Part shown: positions 9,682 through 19,117 of the stretch, piece by piece
How the letters are laid out: each line of letters starts with the position of its first letter
Numbering within the stretch: the first letter of the stretch is position 1
Source: Chitinophaga sp. Ak27
GTDB taxonomy: Bacteria > Bacteroidota > Bacteroidia > Chitinophagales > Chitinophagaceae
Length of the DNA stretch: 64,000 bases
Reading direction: 5' to 3'
NCBI RefSeq assembly: GCF_012726295.1
Contig: NZ_JABAOB010000009.1
Location: 62,001-126,000, forward strand
Program-made: the position numbers and the translations under genes
Notes under the pieces: model-generated
The model's database searches: none
What the model was told of the DNA's origin: nothing
Seen by the model: only the letters and a program-made list of their open reading frames with translations

Positions 9682-11451
9682 ATGAAAAGAAATATTATCC
9701 TTTTGCTGGCCTGCCTCTCGCTGCTGGCCAGCTGTAAAGATCTGCTGGTACCGGATATTGAAAATAACCGGGACCTGAACGCAAATAAATATCCACCCAA
9801 TGATGCGGCGCTGCCATTTGGCATATTGCTGAATGGTTATAACCGGATCCCCACTAATTCCTGGTCATTTAATGATGTAGCCACCGACGACGCAGTAACG
9901 AATGATCAGAGTAATGGTTTCCTGAAAATGGCAAATGGACAGTGGACCGCAAATAACAACCCGTTGAGCCAGTGGACGAATGCATATGCGGCCATCCAGT
10001 ATCTAAATATCATATTACGTGATGTAGATACCGTGCACTGGGTGTCAGACCCCATCGTAAGTAAGTTGTTTGCAATGCGGATAAAGGGGGAAGCGGCTGG
10101 TTTGCGCGCCCTTTTCTATTATCACTTGCTGCAGGCGCATGGCGGCATGTCTGAAAGTGGCGCTGTGCTCGGAGTGCCGATCATCACCGAAGTGCAGGGG
10201 CCTACTGCCGATTTCAATAAGCCCCGGGCTACTTTTGAGGCCTGTATGAAGCAAATTTATACTGATCTGTCAATGGCAGATCAGTTGCTTCCACTGGACT
10301 ACGAAAATATTGGCAGCGCGGCGCTCATTCCTGCCAAATATGGCGCTACCAGCGTGGAACAGTATAACCGCGCCTTTGGTGCCGCTTTCCGTGGATTTCT
10401 TACAGGACGTGTTGCAAAGGCGATTCGCTCAAAAGCGGCATTGCTCGCTGCCAGTCCGGCCTTTAGCACCGGCAATACCACCACCTGGGCCGATGCTGCC
10501 GACTATGCAGGAGAAGTACTTGCACTGAAAGGAGGGATAAGCGCATTGGCCGCCAACGGCCTTACCTGGTACGCCAATGCCGCTGAAATTGCAGGACTGG
10601 CCGACGGTGCCAACCCCGCAGAAATACTTTGGAGGAATAATTATGGCGACAACCGCGACCTGGAGCAAGCCAATTACCCGCCGGGATTATTTGGTAACGG
10701 ACGTATCAACCCCACACAGAACCTGGTAGATGCTTTCCCTATGGCCAATGGAATGCCTATTGGCAGCGCAGGCAGCGGCTACGACGCCACCAACCCCTAT
10801 ACAAACAGGGATCCAAGGCTGCGTATGTTTATCCTGGTAAATGGCGGTACCGCCGGCCCCAATAATACAGTGATCAAAACAGCCGCAGATGGTGGCACCA
10901 ATGATGGGCTTAACATAGTAGAAACATCCACCAGGACCGGATACTACCTGCGTAAACTGTTGCGACAGGATGTGAATCTGAATCCTAATTCCGCCAACAA
11001 TCAGCGCCATTACAAACCCCATATCCGGTATACCGAAATTTTTCTCAACTACGCCGAAGCCGCAAATGAAGCCTGGGGCCCGTTAGGAGCCGGTAAATAT
11101 GCATTCTCTGCCTATGATGTAATAAAGGCTATTCGCAAAAGGGCAGGTATAGGTACTACTAACGGCGACGCCTGGCTGGAAGCAGCGAAAGGTAATAAAG
11201 AGCAAATGAGGGATCTTATCAGGAATGAACGGCGGATAGAATTATGCTTTGAAGGATTCCGCTTCTGGGATCTGCGCCGCTGGAAGGTTAATCTTAGTGA
11301 AACAGCCCGCGGGGTAAGTATAAAAAATAATGTCCCTGCCGTGATGAATGTGGAAGACCGCCAGTTTCAGCCATTTATGACTTATGGCCCTATCCCTTAT
11401 GGAGAGATACTGAAGTTTGGCGCCCTGGAGCAAAACAAAGGCTGGCGCTAA
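9682..11451 (+). CDS. xusD: SusD-family lipoprotein (XusD-like)
   Basis: Partner of the preceding SusC. The signal peptide ends in a lipobox LLASC with Cys18. SusD hallmarks include the helical N-terminal half with RALFYYHLLQ, the central insert with GLFGNGRINPTQNLVDAF, TEIFLNYAEAANEAWG, and the terminal RIELCFEGFRFWDLRRW signature with a final GWR. The product should be anchored on the cell surface and bind xylan chains alongside XusB. The gene starts 33 bases after the SusC stop, within the same operon. Length 589 residues is standard. Confidence 0.93.
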   Translation: MKRNIILLLACLSLLASCKDLLVPDIENNRDLNANKYPPNDAALPFGILLNGYNRIPTNSWSFNDVATDDAVTNDQSNGFLKMANGQWTANNNPLSQWTNAYAAIQYLNIILRDVDTVHWVSDPIVSKLFAMRIKGEAAGLRALFYYHLLQAHGGMSESGAVLGVPIITEVQGPTADFNKPRATFEACMKQIYTDLSMADQLLPLDYENIGSAALIPAKYGATSVEQYNRAFGAAFRGFLTGRVAKAIRSKAALLAASPAFSTGNTTTWADAADYAGEVLALKGGISALAANGLTWYANAAEIAGLADGANPAEILWRNNYGDNRDLEQANYPPGLFGNGRINPTQNLVDAFPMANGMPIGSAGSGYDATNPYTNRDPRLRMFILVNGGTAGPNNTVIKTAADGGTNDGLNIVETSTRTGYYLRKLLRQDVNLNPNSANNQRHYKPHIRYTEIFLNYAEAANEAWGPLGAGKYAFSAYDVIKAIRKRAGIGTTNGDAWLEAAKGNKEQMRDLIRNERRIELCFEGFRFWDLRRWKVNLSETARGVSIKNNVPAVMNVEDRQFQPFMTYGPIPYGEILKFGALEQNKGWR

Positions 11452-11504
11452 TAATAGCCACGTGTAGCGATCATTTTTTAATTGATTTTTTGAAAACAGC
11501 AAAG

Positions 11505-12455
11505 ATGAAAAAAATTCTGATACCCGCAATGCTACTGCTACTCGCAGCATGCAATAAGGAGGCAACATTTCCCGACTACGCCTATCAAACGGTATATTTC
11601 GCTTATCAATATCCCGTTCGTACCATCACTTTCGGAGAAGATATCTTCAGTACAGAGCTGGATAACCAGCGAAAATGTAAAATAATGGCTACAACAGGCG
11701 GCGTTTATTCCAGTAAAAAGACCCTGAATATCGGCATCGCTGTAGATAATTCCCTGCTGGGAAGCGGGTTGTTGTTTGGCACCGGTAAAGATGAAATCTT
11801 ACCTATGCCGGCTAATTATTATTCACTGGCAGACAATAAGATCGTCATCCCCCAAGGGAGCCTGGCAGGAGGCGTGGAGGTACAATTAACCGACGCCTTT
11901 TTTAATGACCCCAAGGCCATCAAAAATACTTATGTAATTCCATTGCGTATTACAGATAAGTCTGGCGCCGATTCCATCCTCAGCGGGAAAAATTTTATCC
12001 TCTATGCCATCAAATACGTGAATGAATGGCATGGCAACTACCTGAGAAGAGGCAAAGATGTAATGTCAGGAGGCGTAAACCAAACAGTAACGCGGCATGC
12101 AGAGTATGTGGAGAAAGACGAAGTGAACAAATTAAGCACCAGGTCGATGAAAGAGTTGGAATTTCCTGTGGTATACAAGGACAAAGATGGTAATAACATC
12201 AGCTGCACTTTACTGCTCACCTTCCATGATGGCGAAAAATGTACCATCTCTTCAGCTACTGCCAACGTTAGCGCTACCGGCGAAGGGCAATTTGTAAAAA
12301 GAGGAGAAAAGAACAGCTGGGGAAGCAAGGACCGGGATGCGCTGTATCTCCAATACCAGGTTGTATTTCCCGGCATGCAGGCGGCTACAACAGATACGCT
12401 GGTGCTTAGAGACCGGTCTGTGACCATGGAAACATTTACCCCGGTGAGTAAATAA
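11505..12455 (+). CDS. xusE: XusE-like surface lipoprotein with DUF1735 and DUF5627-type domains
   Basis: The ATG at 11505 gives a compact lipoprotein signal ending in LLAAC with Cys16; the in-frame TTG at 11490 would add five residues and is less likely. After the lipidation site comes a beta-rich domain of the DUF1735 type (about residues 30-165: a signature-like VYFAYQYP, the segment TLNIGIAVDNS, and a closing KNFILYAI), then a second domain beginning at EWHGNYLRRG that resembles DUF5627. Such two-domain lipoproteins occupy the xusE position between xusD and xyn10C and are thought to act as extra surface glycan-binding proteins. No catalytic motif is visible. The domain names are recalled from the family and were not searched. 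Confidence 0.8.
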   Translation: MKKILIPAMLLLLAACNKEATFPDYAYQTVYFAYQYPVRTITFGEDIFSTELDNQRKCKIMATTGGVYSSKKTLNIGIAVDNSLLGSGLLFGTGKDEILPMPANYYSLADNKIVIPQGSLAGGVEVQLTDAFFNDPKAIKNTYVIPLRITDKSGADSILSGKNFILYAIKYVNEWHGNYLRRGKDVMSGGVNQTVTRHAEYVEKDEVNKLSTRSMKELEFPVVYKDKDGNNISCTLLLTFHDGEKCTISSATANVSATGEGQFVKRGEKNSWGSKDRDALYLQYQVVFPGMQAATTDTLVLRDRSVTMETFTPVSK

Positions 12456-12483
12456 TTTATTATCCGACATTAAAGTAATTGGT

Positions 12484-14631
12484 ATGAATCCACTTCATAA
12501 AATAGCAGCCGGTTTCCTGGTATTTGTTACGATAACTTCCTGTAATAAATATCAGAAGCTGGACTTTAACGTAGATAAGCCGGAAAGCGTGGCTGTACAG
12601 GAGGACATAGATGCCTACCCGGCACTTAAAAGTTATATTAACCGCGCTTCGCAGCCAGGGTTTAAGTGGGGAGTAGCGCTTGGTTTGCAGGAATACCTGG
12701 ATAAAGGCGTGAAGTACCGGCTGGTCAACCGGAACTTCGATGAAATTGTTTTGGGCTATGAAATGAAACATGGCGCCGTCGTGCAGTCAGATGGAAGCCT
12801 GGATCTGGCAAAGGTAAAGTCGTTGTTGCAAACAGCAGGACAGGCAGGGATGCAGGTGTACGGCCATACCCTGATGTGGCATGCCAATCAGAATGCCAGC
12901 TACCTGAAGGGACTGATCGCGCCATTGCTGGTCACTTCTCCTGCATATCCCAATAGTTTAAATGCTACCGGGCTAAGGGACAATAGTTTTGCAAACTGGA
13001 CCAAGCTCAATGCCGGTAATGGTATTTCAGTGATCACCGGAACAGGTATGGGAACGGGCAATAACGCTGTGGAGCTAAAAGCCAGCGGAGCTGCTACAGA
13101 CTTGCAGCTCGTTACGCCGGAGATACCCATCAATAAGGCCCACAAGTATGAAGTGGTGATGTATATCCGGTCTAATGAGGCAGGAGAAGGAAGGATATCG
13201 TTCGAAGGATTAACTAATAATTCGCCATTGGTAGACTGGACAAAGTCAGGAACACCTACCGCTACCTTTACCACTGGCATCTCATGGAAAGAAATCCGCT
13301 TTACCATCAATGATTTTGCTGCTGACAATATTAAGCTGCATTTCGATTTGAAAAATAAAGCGGGCGTATCGTATTATATCGATATCAATAATTTGTATGT
13401 ATACGATACGCAAGGCGCCCCTGTAATCAACAACCTGGTGGCTAACGGCGATTTTGAATCCGGTGGTGGCTGGGGCGGCTGGGGAGGTGGCTCTACCCGT
13501 GGCGTGACCGCCGATGGCATGGGCGTAGGAAATAAAGGCAAAGCCTTTTATGTTACGAATCCGGCTAAATCGGCTAATTACTGGGATGTACAAACCAGCT
13601 ATGACTTTGCGGCGCCTTTGGAAAACGGCGCTACTTACGAATTGAGCTTTTGGGTGAAGGGGACCGCAGCAGGAGTTATTCGCCCGGAATTGCAGAGTGC
13701 TAACTATTCCTCTAACGGATACGGGCAAGTGCAGGTGACACAGGATTGGCAGCTGGTAACGGTTTCTACTACAGCTACTGCAAGTGATAGAACCCGGCTC
13801 GTTTTCAGTTATGGCGAATTTGCCGGCACCGTTTATATCGACGACGTAGTACTGAAAAACGCGAAAGCAACGGGGGGAAGTACAACAGTGGTGGAGAAAA
13901 CAGCTGCAGAAAAAAAATATATCCTCACCGAAGCACTGGATAAGTGGATGAGCGGCATGGTCGGTGCTGGTAAATCCGTGGTAAAAGCCTGGGATGTAGT
14001 AAATGAACCGATGGATGATGGCAAACCGTATGAATTAAAAACAGGGGTGGGAAAAACGAACATGGCATCCGATGAATTTTACTGGCAGGATTACCTGGGT
14101 AAAGACTATGCTGTAACCGCTTTTAAAATGGCCCGTCAATATGGCAATGCCACGGATATCCATTTTATCAATGATTATAACCTGGAGTTTAACCTGGATA
14201 AATGCCGTGGCCTGATTGCTTATGTCAATTACATCGAAAGCCAGGGTGCCAAAGTAGATGGCATTGGAACCCAGATGCACATTGATATTAATGCCAGTAA
14301 AGAAAACATTGCAGCGATGTTTAAACTGCTGGCAGCTACCGGGAAGGTGATTAAGGTGTCCGAACTGGATATGGGCGTTGGGGTGAAAACAACCGCCGCT
14401 ACGGCCGAACATTACCAGGCCCAGGCCGATATGTATAAGTATGTTATCGATAAATATTTTGAGCTCATTCCCGCTAAACAGCGCTACGGTATTACCATCT
14501 GGAGCCCTGTCGACAGTCCGGCCGGTTCCGGCTGGCGTCCCGGCGAACCGGTAGGACTATGGACCGAAGGTTATGTGCGGAAGCTTGCTTACGCCGCCAT
14601 TGCTAAGGCGCTGGAAGCTAATGCAAAATAA
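12484..14631 (+). CDS. xyn10C: GH10 endo-beta-1,4-xylanase split by an inserted pair of carbohydrate-binding modules (Xyn10C-like)
   Basis: Surface endoxylanase. Lipobox ITSC gives Cys20 as the lipid anchor. The GH10 barrel begins near residue 60, is interrupted after the HTLMWH strand (about residues 126-133) by roughly 310 residues, and resumes near 475. The acid/base is E508 in DVVNEP and the nucleophile E627 in KVSELD; TIWSPVDSP closes the barrel. The insert consists of two beta-sandwich modules (about 158-308 and 315-460), each with the NGDFES/YIDINNLYVYD style of CBM4/9/22-type domains. This architecture is that of the Xyn10C enzymes that close the xus cassette. At 715 residues it is about twice a bare GH10 enzyme. 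It is the last gene of the operon, before a strong terminator. Confidence 0.95.
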   Translation: MNPLHKIAAGFLVFVTITSCNKYQKLDFNVDKPESVAVQEDIDAYPALKSYINRASQPGFKWGVALGLQEYLDKGVKYRLVNRNFDEIVLGYEMKHGAVVQSDGSLDLAKVKSLLQTAGQAGMQVYGHTLMWHANQNASYLKGLIAPLLVTSPAYPNSLNATGLRDNSFANWTKLNAGNGISVITGTGMGTGNNAVELKASGAATDLQLVTPEIPINKAHKYEVVMYIRSNEAGEGRISFEGLTNNSPLVDWTKSGTPTATFTTGISWKEIRFTINDFAADNIKLHFDLKNKAGVSYYIDINNLYVYDTQGAPVINNLVANGDFESGGGWGGWGGGSTRGVTADGMGVGNKGKAFYVTNPAKSANYWDVQTSYDFAAPLENGATYELSFWVKGTAAGVIRPELQSANYSSNGYGQVQVTQDWQLVTVSTTATASDRTRLVFSYGEFAGTVYIDDVVLKNAKATGGSTTVVEKTAAEKKYILTEALDKWMSGMVGAGKSVVKAWDVVNEPMDDGKPYELKTGVGKTNMASDEFYWQDYLGKDYAVTAFKMARQYGNATDIHFINDYNLEFNLDKCRGLIAYVNYIESQGAKVDGIGTQMHIDINASKENIAAMFKLLAATGKVIKVSELDMGVGVKTTAATAEHYQAQADMYKYVIDKYFELIPAKQRYGITIWSPVDSPAGSGWRPGEPVGLWTEGYVRKLAYAAIAKALEANAK

Positions 14632-14659
14632 CACGAACAACTGCTGAAAGCCCAATAGC

Positions 14660-14692
14660 AGCCCCCCATACGGTAAGTTTGGGGGGCTCTTT
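14660..14692. terminator. Intrinsic terminator between xyn10C and the convergent HTCS gene
   Basis: AGCCCCCCA (14660-14668) pairs perfectly with TGGGGGGCT (14680-14688) around an 11-base loop, followed by CTTT. The 9-bp GC-rich stem lies 28 bases after the xylanase stop and ends 17 bases before the stop of the opposing regulator gene, so it may serve both. Confidence 0.85.
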
Positions 14693-14704
14693 GTGGTCAT
14701 ATGG

Positions 14705-17700
14705 TTACTCGAGTGCCTCGTCTTTTTGCATCCTCGCCATAAATTCTGAAGGCAGCATCTGGTATTTTACTTTGAATGATTTGGCAAAATAGTTAGGCGT
14801 GGAAAATCCCACCTGGTAGGCAATTTCAGCGATGGTCAAGTCGCTTCTTTTCATGAGCATTGCCGCTTTTTCCAGCCGGTAAGACCGGATATATTCTACC
14901 GGCGTTTGACCGGTTAATTCCAGTAGTTTATTGTAAAGGGAACTTCTGCTCATCCCCACTTCTTTGCTCAGGCTTTCCACCGAAAGCTGGGAGTCTGTCA
15001 GGTTGGCTTCCAGGTGGCTTGCGATCCGCGCCATCAACTTTTCTTCTGCAGATACTTTTTCTATTTCAGGCGCCAGTAATTTTATTTGTTTGGTATAGGT
15101 GTTTTTCAGGGTATCGTTAAGATGCAGCAGGTTCCTGATTTTTGCATGCAGTATTTCGGAATTAAATGGTTTGGTAATATAATCATTGGCGCCTGTTGCC
15201 AGCCCCGCGATCTGTTCTGCTTCATTGGTGAGCGCCGTGAGCAGTATCACGGGTATATGGCTGGTTCTTTTATCCAATTTCAATTTCTGCAGCAGGCTGA
15301 TGCCATCCATTTGCGGCATGGTGATGTCGCTGACAATCAAATGTGGATGTAGTAACAAAGCTTTTTGCCAGCCCTCTTTTCCATTGGTGGCTTCTATTAC
15401 TTTGTAGTTCCGGCGAAGATTATCTTTGAGATAATCCCTGAAGTCTTCATTATCTTCCACGAGCAATATGACCGATGTTTTCGGGCCATCCGGTAATGCA
15501 TCCCCGCACTGCGATGTCACTACTTCCTCCTCCTCCTGCAACATTGCTTCGGAAGGCGGCAGCAGTGGCGTAACAGCAGGCGTTTTCTGTGCCTGATCCT
15601 GTGCGGCTGCTTTTAAAGGAAGTTGTATGGAAAACGTAGCGCCTTGCCCAGGCTCGCTTTCTACCTCGATGGAGCCGCCGTGTATTTTTATAAATTCCTT
15701 CGTAATAGACAATCCAATACCTGTTCCATGGTTTAATATGGCGGAGGCAGTATCAGTCTGGAAGAAATGCTCGAATATCTTTTCTCTTTTGTCTTTGGGA
15801 ATGCCAATACCAGTATCTTTTACTATTATTTGAATCCATTGCTCACCGGTCGCTTCATCTTTATTCAACAGCGTTAGCGCTACGGTCACTACGCCTTTTT
15901 CTGGAGTAAACTTGAAGGCGTTGGAAAGCAAATTGAAAAGAATACGTTCTATTTTATCGTGATCAAATAAAGCAGGTAAGGCAGCGGGGCCACTGATAAG
16001 GTTAAATTGAATGTTTTTCCGTTCAGCAAAATCGCGGAAGGAGTCTATTACTTCCTTAATAAAAGCTACCAGGTCTCCGGTTGTTAACTGTAGTTTTAAC
16101 TCATGCTCTTCCATTTTCCTGAAATCCAGTAATTGGTTGACGAGGTTGAGTAATCGCCGGGAGTTTCTTTTGATCATGTTTAGTTTGTCGAGTCGTGGAC
16201 GGGCCTTTTCCTCTTCAATAAGTTGTTGCACCGGGCCCATGATCAGCGAAATGGGTGTTCTGAAATCATGACTGAGGTTGGTAAGAAATTTGATTTTGAG
16301 CCGGTCTATATCCTGTAGCCGCTTTATCTCCAGTCTTTCCTGTTCTAACATAAACTTCTTTCTGATCCGCTTAATGCCGAGGTGCCGGCTGTATAACAGC
16401 GATAGGCAGATGATGCAAAGATAAAAGAGGTAGGCGTAAATGGTACGCCAGAATGGTGGCCGGACATATATTTTTATGGTGGTGTCCTGGTTGCTCCAGA
16501 TGCCGTCGTTGTTGGCGGCTTTTACATGGAAGGTGTATTCTCCCGGATCCAGGTTCGTATAGGCGGCACTGTTTGCCGTGCCGGTATAGTTCCAGTCTTT
16601 GTCAAATCCATCGAGTTTGTAGGCGTAGAAGTTTTCGGTGGGAAGCGTATAGTTGAGCGCTACAAAACTGATCGCAAAGTTTTGTTTGTAGGCCAGCCGG
16701 ATATTATCAGCTACAGAAATATGTACTTTAATGGGACCGTCTTCATCCGGACGTATCGATTTATTGGATACTTTTAAATCTGTTAGCAGCACCACCGGTG
16801 CATGTTTATTGACCGTTACGTCAGAAGGGGTAAAGTAATTAATACCTTCCAGCCCGCCGAACATCAGGTCGCCGTCAGACAGGCGTATTCCGGAATTATG
16901 AACGAAGTTATTATTCTGAACTCCGTTATAGCGGGTGTAGTTCCTGAATTTTTTTGACGCAGGATGAAAGCTGCTGATGCCCATGTTGGTACTTAGCCAG
17001 ATAATGCCGCTTTTATCTTCCAGGATTTGATAGATGGTCACATTCTGCAGTCCATCTTTTTCAGAAAAATTGATGAACCGTTGTTGCGTTTTATCAAAGA
17101 GGCTCAGCCCTCCGAAAGTGCCTATCCACATACGGCCTTTGCTGTCGCGCAGTAGCGTTTGTACTTTGTCACTCGGCAGCAGGCTGTTGCTTTGCGTATA
17201 GATGTCCCATCGCCCCGTTGCCGGATGATAAACGCCAATGCCTCCACCATGGGAGCCCACCCATATATTCCCTTCCGCATCTTCTTCGATAGCCCTGATA
17301 TATCCGTTAAATGGCAGTTTTTTTTCATTGGGCTGTGAAGGATTCGGATGAGGAGTGTACCTGGCAACTACCTGTTCGTTTTTGAGGACATCCAGGCCTT
17401 CTCCATTGGTGCCTACCCAAACATTGCCTTTACTGTCTTCTTTTATACAAAAAATATCATTGGCGCCAAGATGGTTAACGCCAGAACCTTTGGCGAAGTA
17501 TTTATAAGTTCTGTTGGCGCTATTCATGATAAGCAACCCTAATGCATAGGTGCCTATGTATAATTTTTTGTCATGTGTATAATGGAGAGCCATGATGGAC
17601 ACTTTATTCCCTTTTACCGGAAATGGAATGTCGATAGGGCGGACTTTCCCGGTTTGGCGGTTAAATTCAAACATACCGCCGCCGTCGGTGGCCACAAAAG

Positions 17701-18838
17701 CATTGCCTTCGTCGTTTTCGGCGAGGGCAGTCACAATCGATGACTGGCGGCCATTTTCATGGAAAGCAGTACCCGGTTTAAAGTTAAAAAGATGTAGGTT
17801 TTTATCATATTTGTTGATGCCGCCCCGAAAGGTGCCTAACCAATAGATGTCCTGCCCGTCGTTATAAATACATTTGATCGATTTGTTGGTAAGACTGTAA
17901 ATGTTTTCGTCGGTAGGAAGATAATGGTCTGCCGTATTTGTGCGGGTATTAAGCACTATCAATCCTTCCTCGGTGCCAATCCATAGCTGGTGGTCCTTAT
18001 CTGGTTTAATACAGTTAATTAATTTATGGTCCAGCAGCGGAAGGGAATGGTAAGGGGAGATGCCGGCGCCATCGGGTTGAAGGGTATACAAACCAGTTGC
18101 AGTGCCTACCCAGATTTGCCCGTCGCTGTCACCGGTAATTGCCCTGATTTCATTGTCCTGGGCAGTAAATCCGGCTTTCTTGTTGGTTATCAGCTTTACA
18201 GTACCCGTGGAGGGAGTGTATCGGTACAAGCCATGGGTAGTACCAATCCAGATTTGTTGTTGCCGGTCCACAAAAAGACAGTGGGGACTAACCTTGGCTT
18301 CTGGTCCGTCTTCACCTGCCAGCAGGTTGATTTTAGAAACATGATGGGTACGGGGCACCAGCATAAATAAATGCTCAAACTGTGCTATCCATATATTGCC
18401 GGAGGTATCGCTTGAAATATCCAATATCACCGCATTAGGGGGTAATTGTGGCGCATCTGCGTGGAGGGGAAAATGAATAAAGGCGTCTTTTTTACGGTCG
18501 TATAGGCTAATCCCGCCACCGCTGGTACCTATCCAGAGGTTACCGGCTTTATCTTCATGTAGCGCCAGCACCTCATTGGCTCTCAGGCTTGAGGAGTCTC
18601 CCTGCCGATGCCGGTAAACCGTAAAGTGGGTACCATCAAATTTATTCAGGCCGTCGTCTGTAGCAAACCACATCAGGCCATAGTGGTCTTTCGTAATGGC
18701 ATTCACCCCGTTGGATACCAATCCGTCTTTAGACGTGAGCGAAGTGAAGTTAATATGACCGGATTGTGTCCAACCGGTTTTAGCAAGGTATAGTAAACAG
18801 CACAGTAACGTGAAGGTATGTCTAAGCATATTGGGCAA
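14705..18838 (-). CDS. Hybrid two-component system regulator (HTCS), xylan PUL
   Basis: One-protein sensor-regulator spanning the inner membrane. After a signal peptide ending at GWTQS come two periplasmic beta-propellers of Reg_prop repeats (about 30-670, repeated D-x-x-G-x-x-W-x-G-T units) and a Y_Y_Y domain (about 710-795). A transmembrane segment lies near 799-817. The cytoplasmic part has a HisKA domain with phospho-acceptor H857 (LSHDFRTP), an ATPase with the N box (NLLSNAFKFTP) and G boxes (DTGIGIP, GTGIGLS), a receiver with D1171 and K1223, and an AraC-type HTH (about 1280-1370). All key residues are present. It is convergent with the xus operon and divergent from the GH43-GH10 operon. 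Such HTCS proteins bind an oligosaccharide in the periplasm and activate their PUL; xylo-oligosaccharide sensing is inferred from position. Confidence 0.95.
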   Translation of the reverse strand: MPNMLRHTFTLLCCLLYLAKTGWTQSGHINFTSLTSKDGLVSNGVNAITKDHYGLMWFATDDGLNKFDGTHFTVYRHRQGDSSSLRANEVLALHEDKAGNLWIGTSGGGISLYDRKKDAFIHFPLHADAPQLPPNAVILDISSDTSGNIWIAQFEHLFMLVPRTHHVSKINLLAGEDGPEAKVSPHCLFVDRQQQIWIGTTHGLYRYTPSTGTVKLITNKKAGFTAQDNEIRAITGDSDGQIWVGTATGLYTLQPDGAGISPYHSLPLLDHKLINCIKPDKDHQLWIGTEEGLIVLNTRTNTADHYLPTDENIYSLTNKSIKCIYNDGQDIYWLGTFRGGINKYDKNLHLFNFKPGTAFHENGRQSSIVTALAENDEGNAFVATDGGGMFEFNRQTGKVRPIDIPFPVKGNKVSIMALHYTHDKKLYIGTYALGLLIMNSANRTYKYFAKGSGVNHLGANDIFCIKEDSKGNVWVGTNGEGLDVLKNEQVVARYTPHPNPSQPNEKKLPFNGYIRAIEEDAEGNIWVGSHGGGIGVYHPATGRWDIYTQSNSLLPSDKVQTLLRDSKGRMWIGTFGGLSLFDKTQQRFINFSEKDGLQNVTIYQILEDKSGIIWLSTNMGISSFHPASKKFRNYTRYNGVQNNNFVHNSGIRLSDGDLMFGGLEGINYFTPSDVTVNKHAPVVLLTDLKVSNKSIRPDEDGPIKVHISVADNIRLAYKQNFAISFVALNYTLPTENFYAYKLDGFDKDWNYTGTANSAAYTNLDPGEYTFHVKAANNDGIWSNQDTTIKIYVRPPFWRTIYAYLFYLCIICLSLLYSRHLGIKRIRKKFMLEQERLEIKRLQDIDRLKIKFLTNLSHDFRTPISLIMGPVQQLIEEEKARPRLDKLNMIKRNSRRLLNLVNQLLDFRKMEEHELKLQLTTGDLVAFIKEVIDSFRDFAERKNIQFNLISGPAALPALFDHDKIERILFNLLSNAFKFTPEKGVVTVALTLLNKDEATGEQWIQIIVKDTGIGIPKDKREKIFEHFFQTDTASAILNHGTGIGLSITKEFIKIHGGSIEVESEPGQGATFSIQLPLKAAAQDQAQKTPAVTPLLPPSEAMLQEEEEVVTSQCGDALPDGPKTSVILLVEDNEDFRDYLKDNLRRNYKVIEATNGKEGWQKALLLHPHLIVSDITMPQMDGISLLQKLKLDKRTSHIPVILLTALTNEAEQIAGLATGANDYITKPFNSEILHAKIRNLLHLNDTLKNTYTKQIKLLAPEIEKVSAEEKLMARIASHLEANLTDSQLSVESLSKEVGMSRSSLYNKLLELTGQTPVEYIRSYRLEKAAMLMKRSDLTIAEIAYQVGFSTPNYFAKSFKVKYQMLPSEFMARMQKDEALE

Positions 18839-19117
18839 TCATTAAAAAACTAGCATTTTGGTTGCGTGATATGAACGTGGTCCTTTGTTTCCCCAATTTA
18901 AGTATTGTCATGAAATTTATTATCATTATGATACTAAATTGCCCTAATAACCTATTGTTGAGCTATGATTATTGTCTAAAAGACATTTTTTCTATCAATT
19001 TCAACAAATGTACTAACGGGAAAGTAGCCATCGACATATTTTTGTTTCCAGGCAGGCCGCCATATTTTTCGAAATGGTGACCTGTAAAAATCATAATGAC
19101 TGAATAATGTTTTAAAG
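18839..19117. promoter_or_regulatory. Divergent regulatory region between HTCS and the GH43-GH10 operon
   Basis: A 279-base AT-rich spacer between divergent genes. TATTTTTG at 19037-19044 matches the Bacteroidota -7 consensus TAnnTTTG exactly and lies 74 bases before the GH43 start; no good -33 element is seen upstream, which suits an activated promoter. Two short inverted repeats, TATCAT-T-ATGATA (18921-18933) and TGTCT-AAA-AGACA (18973-18985), lie upstream and could be regulator sites. A small plus-strand reading frame across the spacer (18862-19080) shows no protein features. Confidence 0.5.

Noticed and set aside
18862..19080. Small plus-strand gene between HTCS and the GH43 fusion
   Set aside because: It spans a divergent promoter region including a TAnnTTTG element and shows no recognisable protein pattern.
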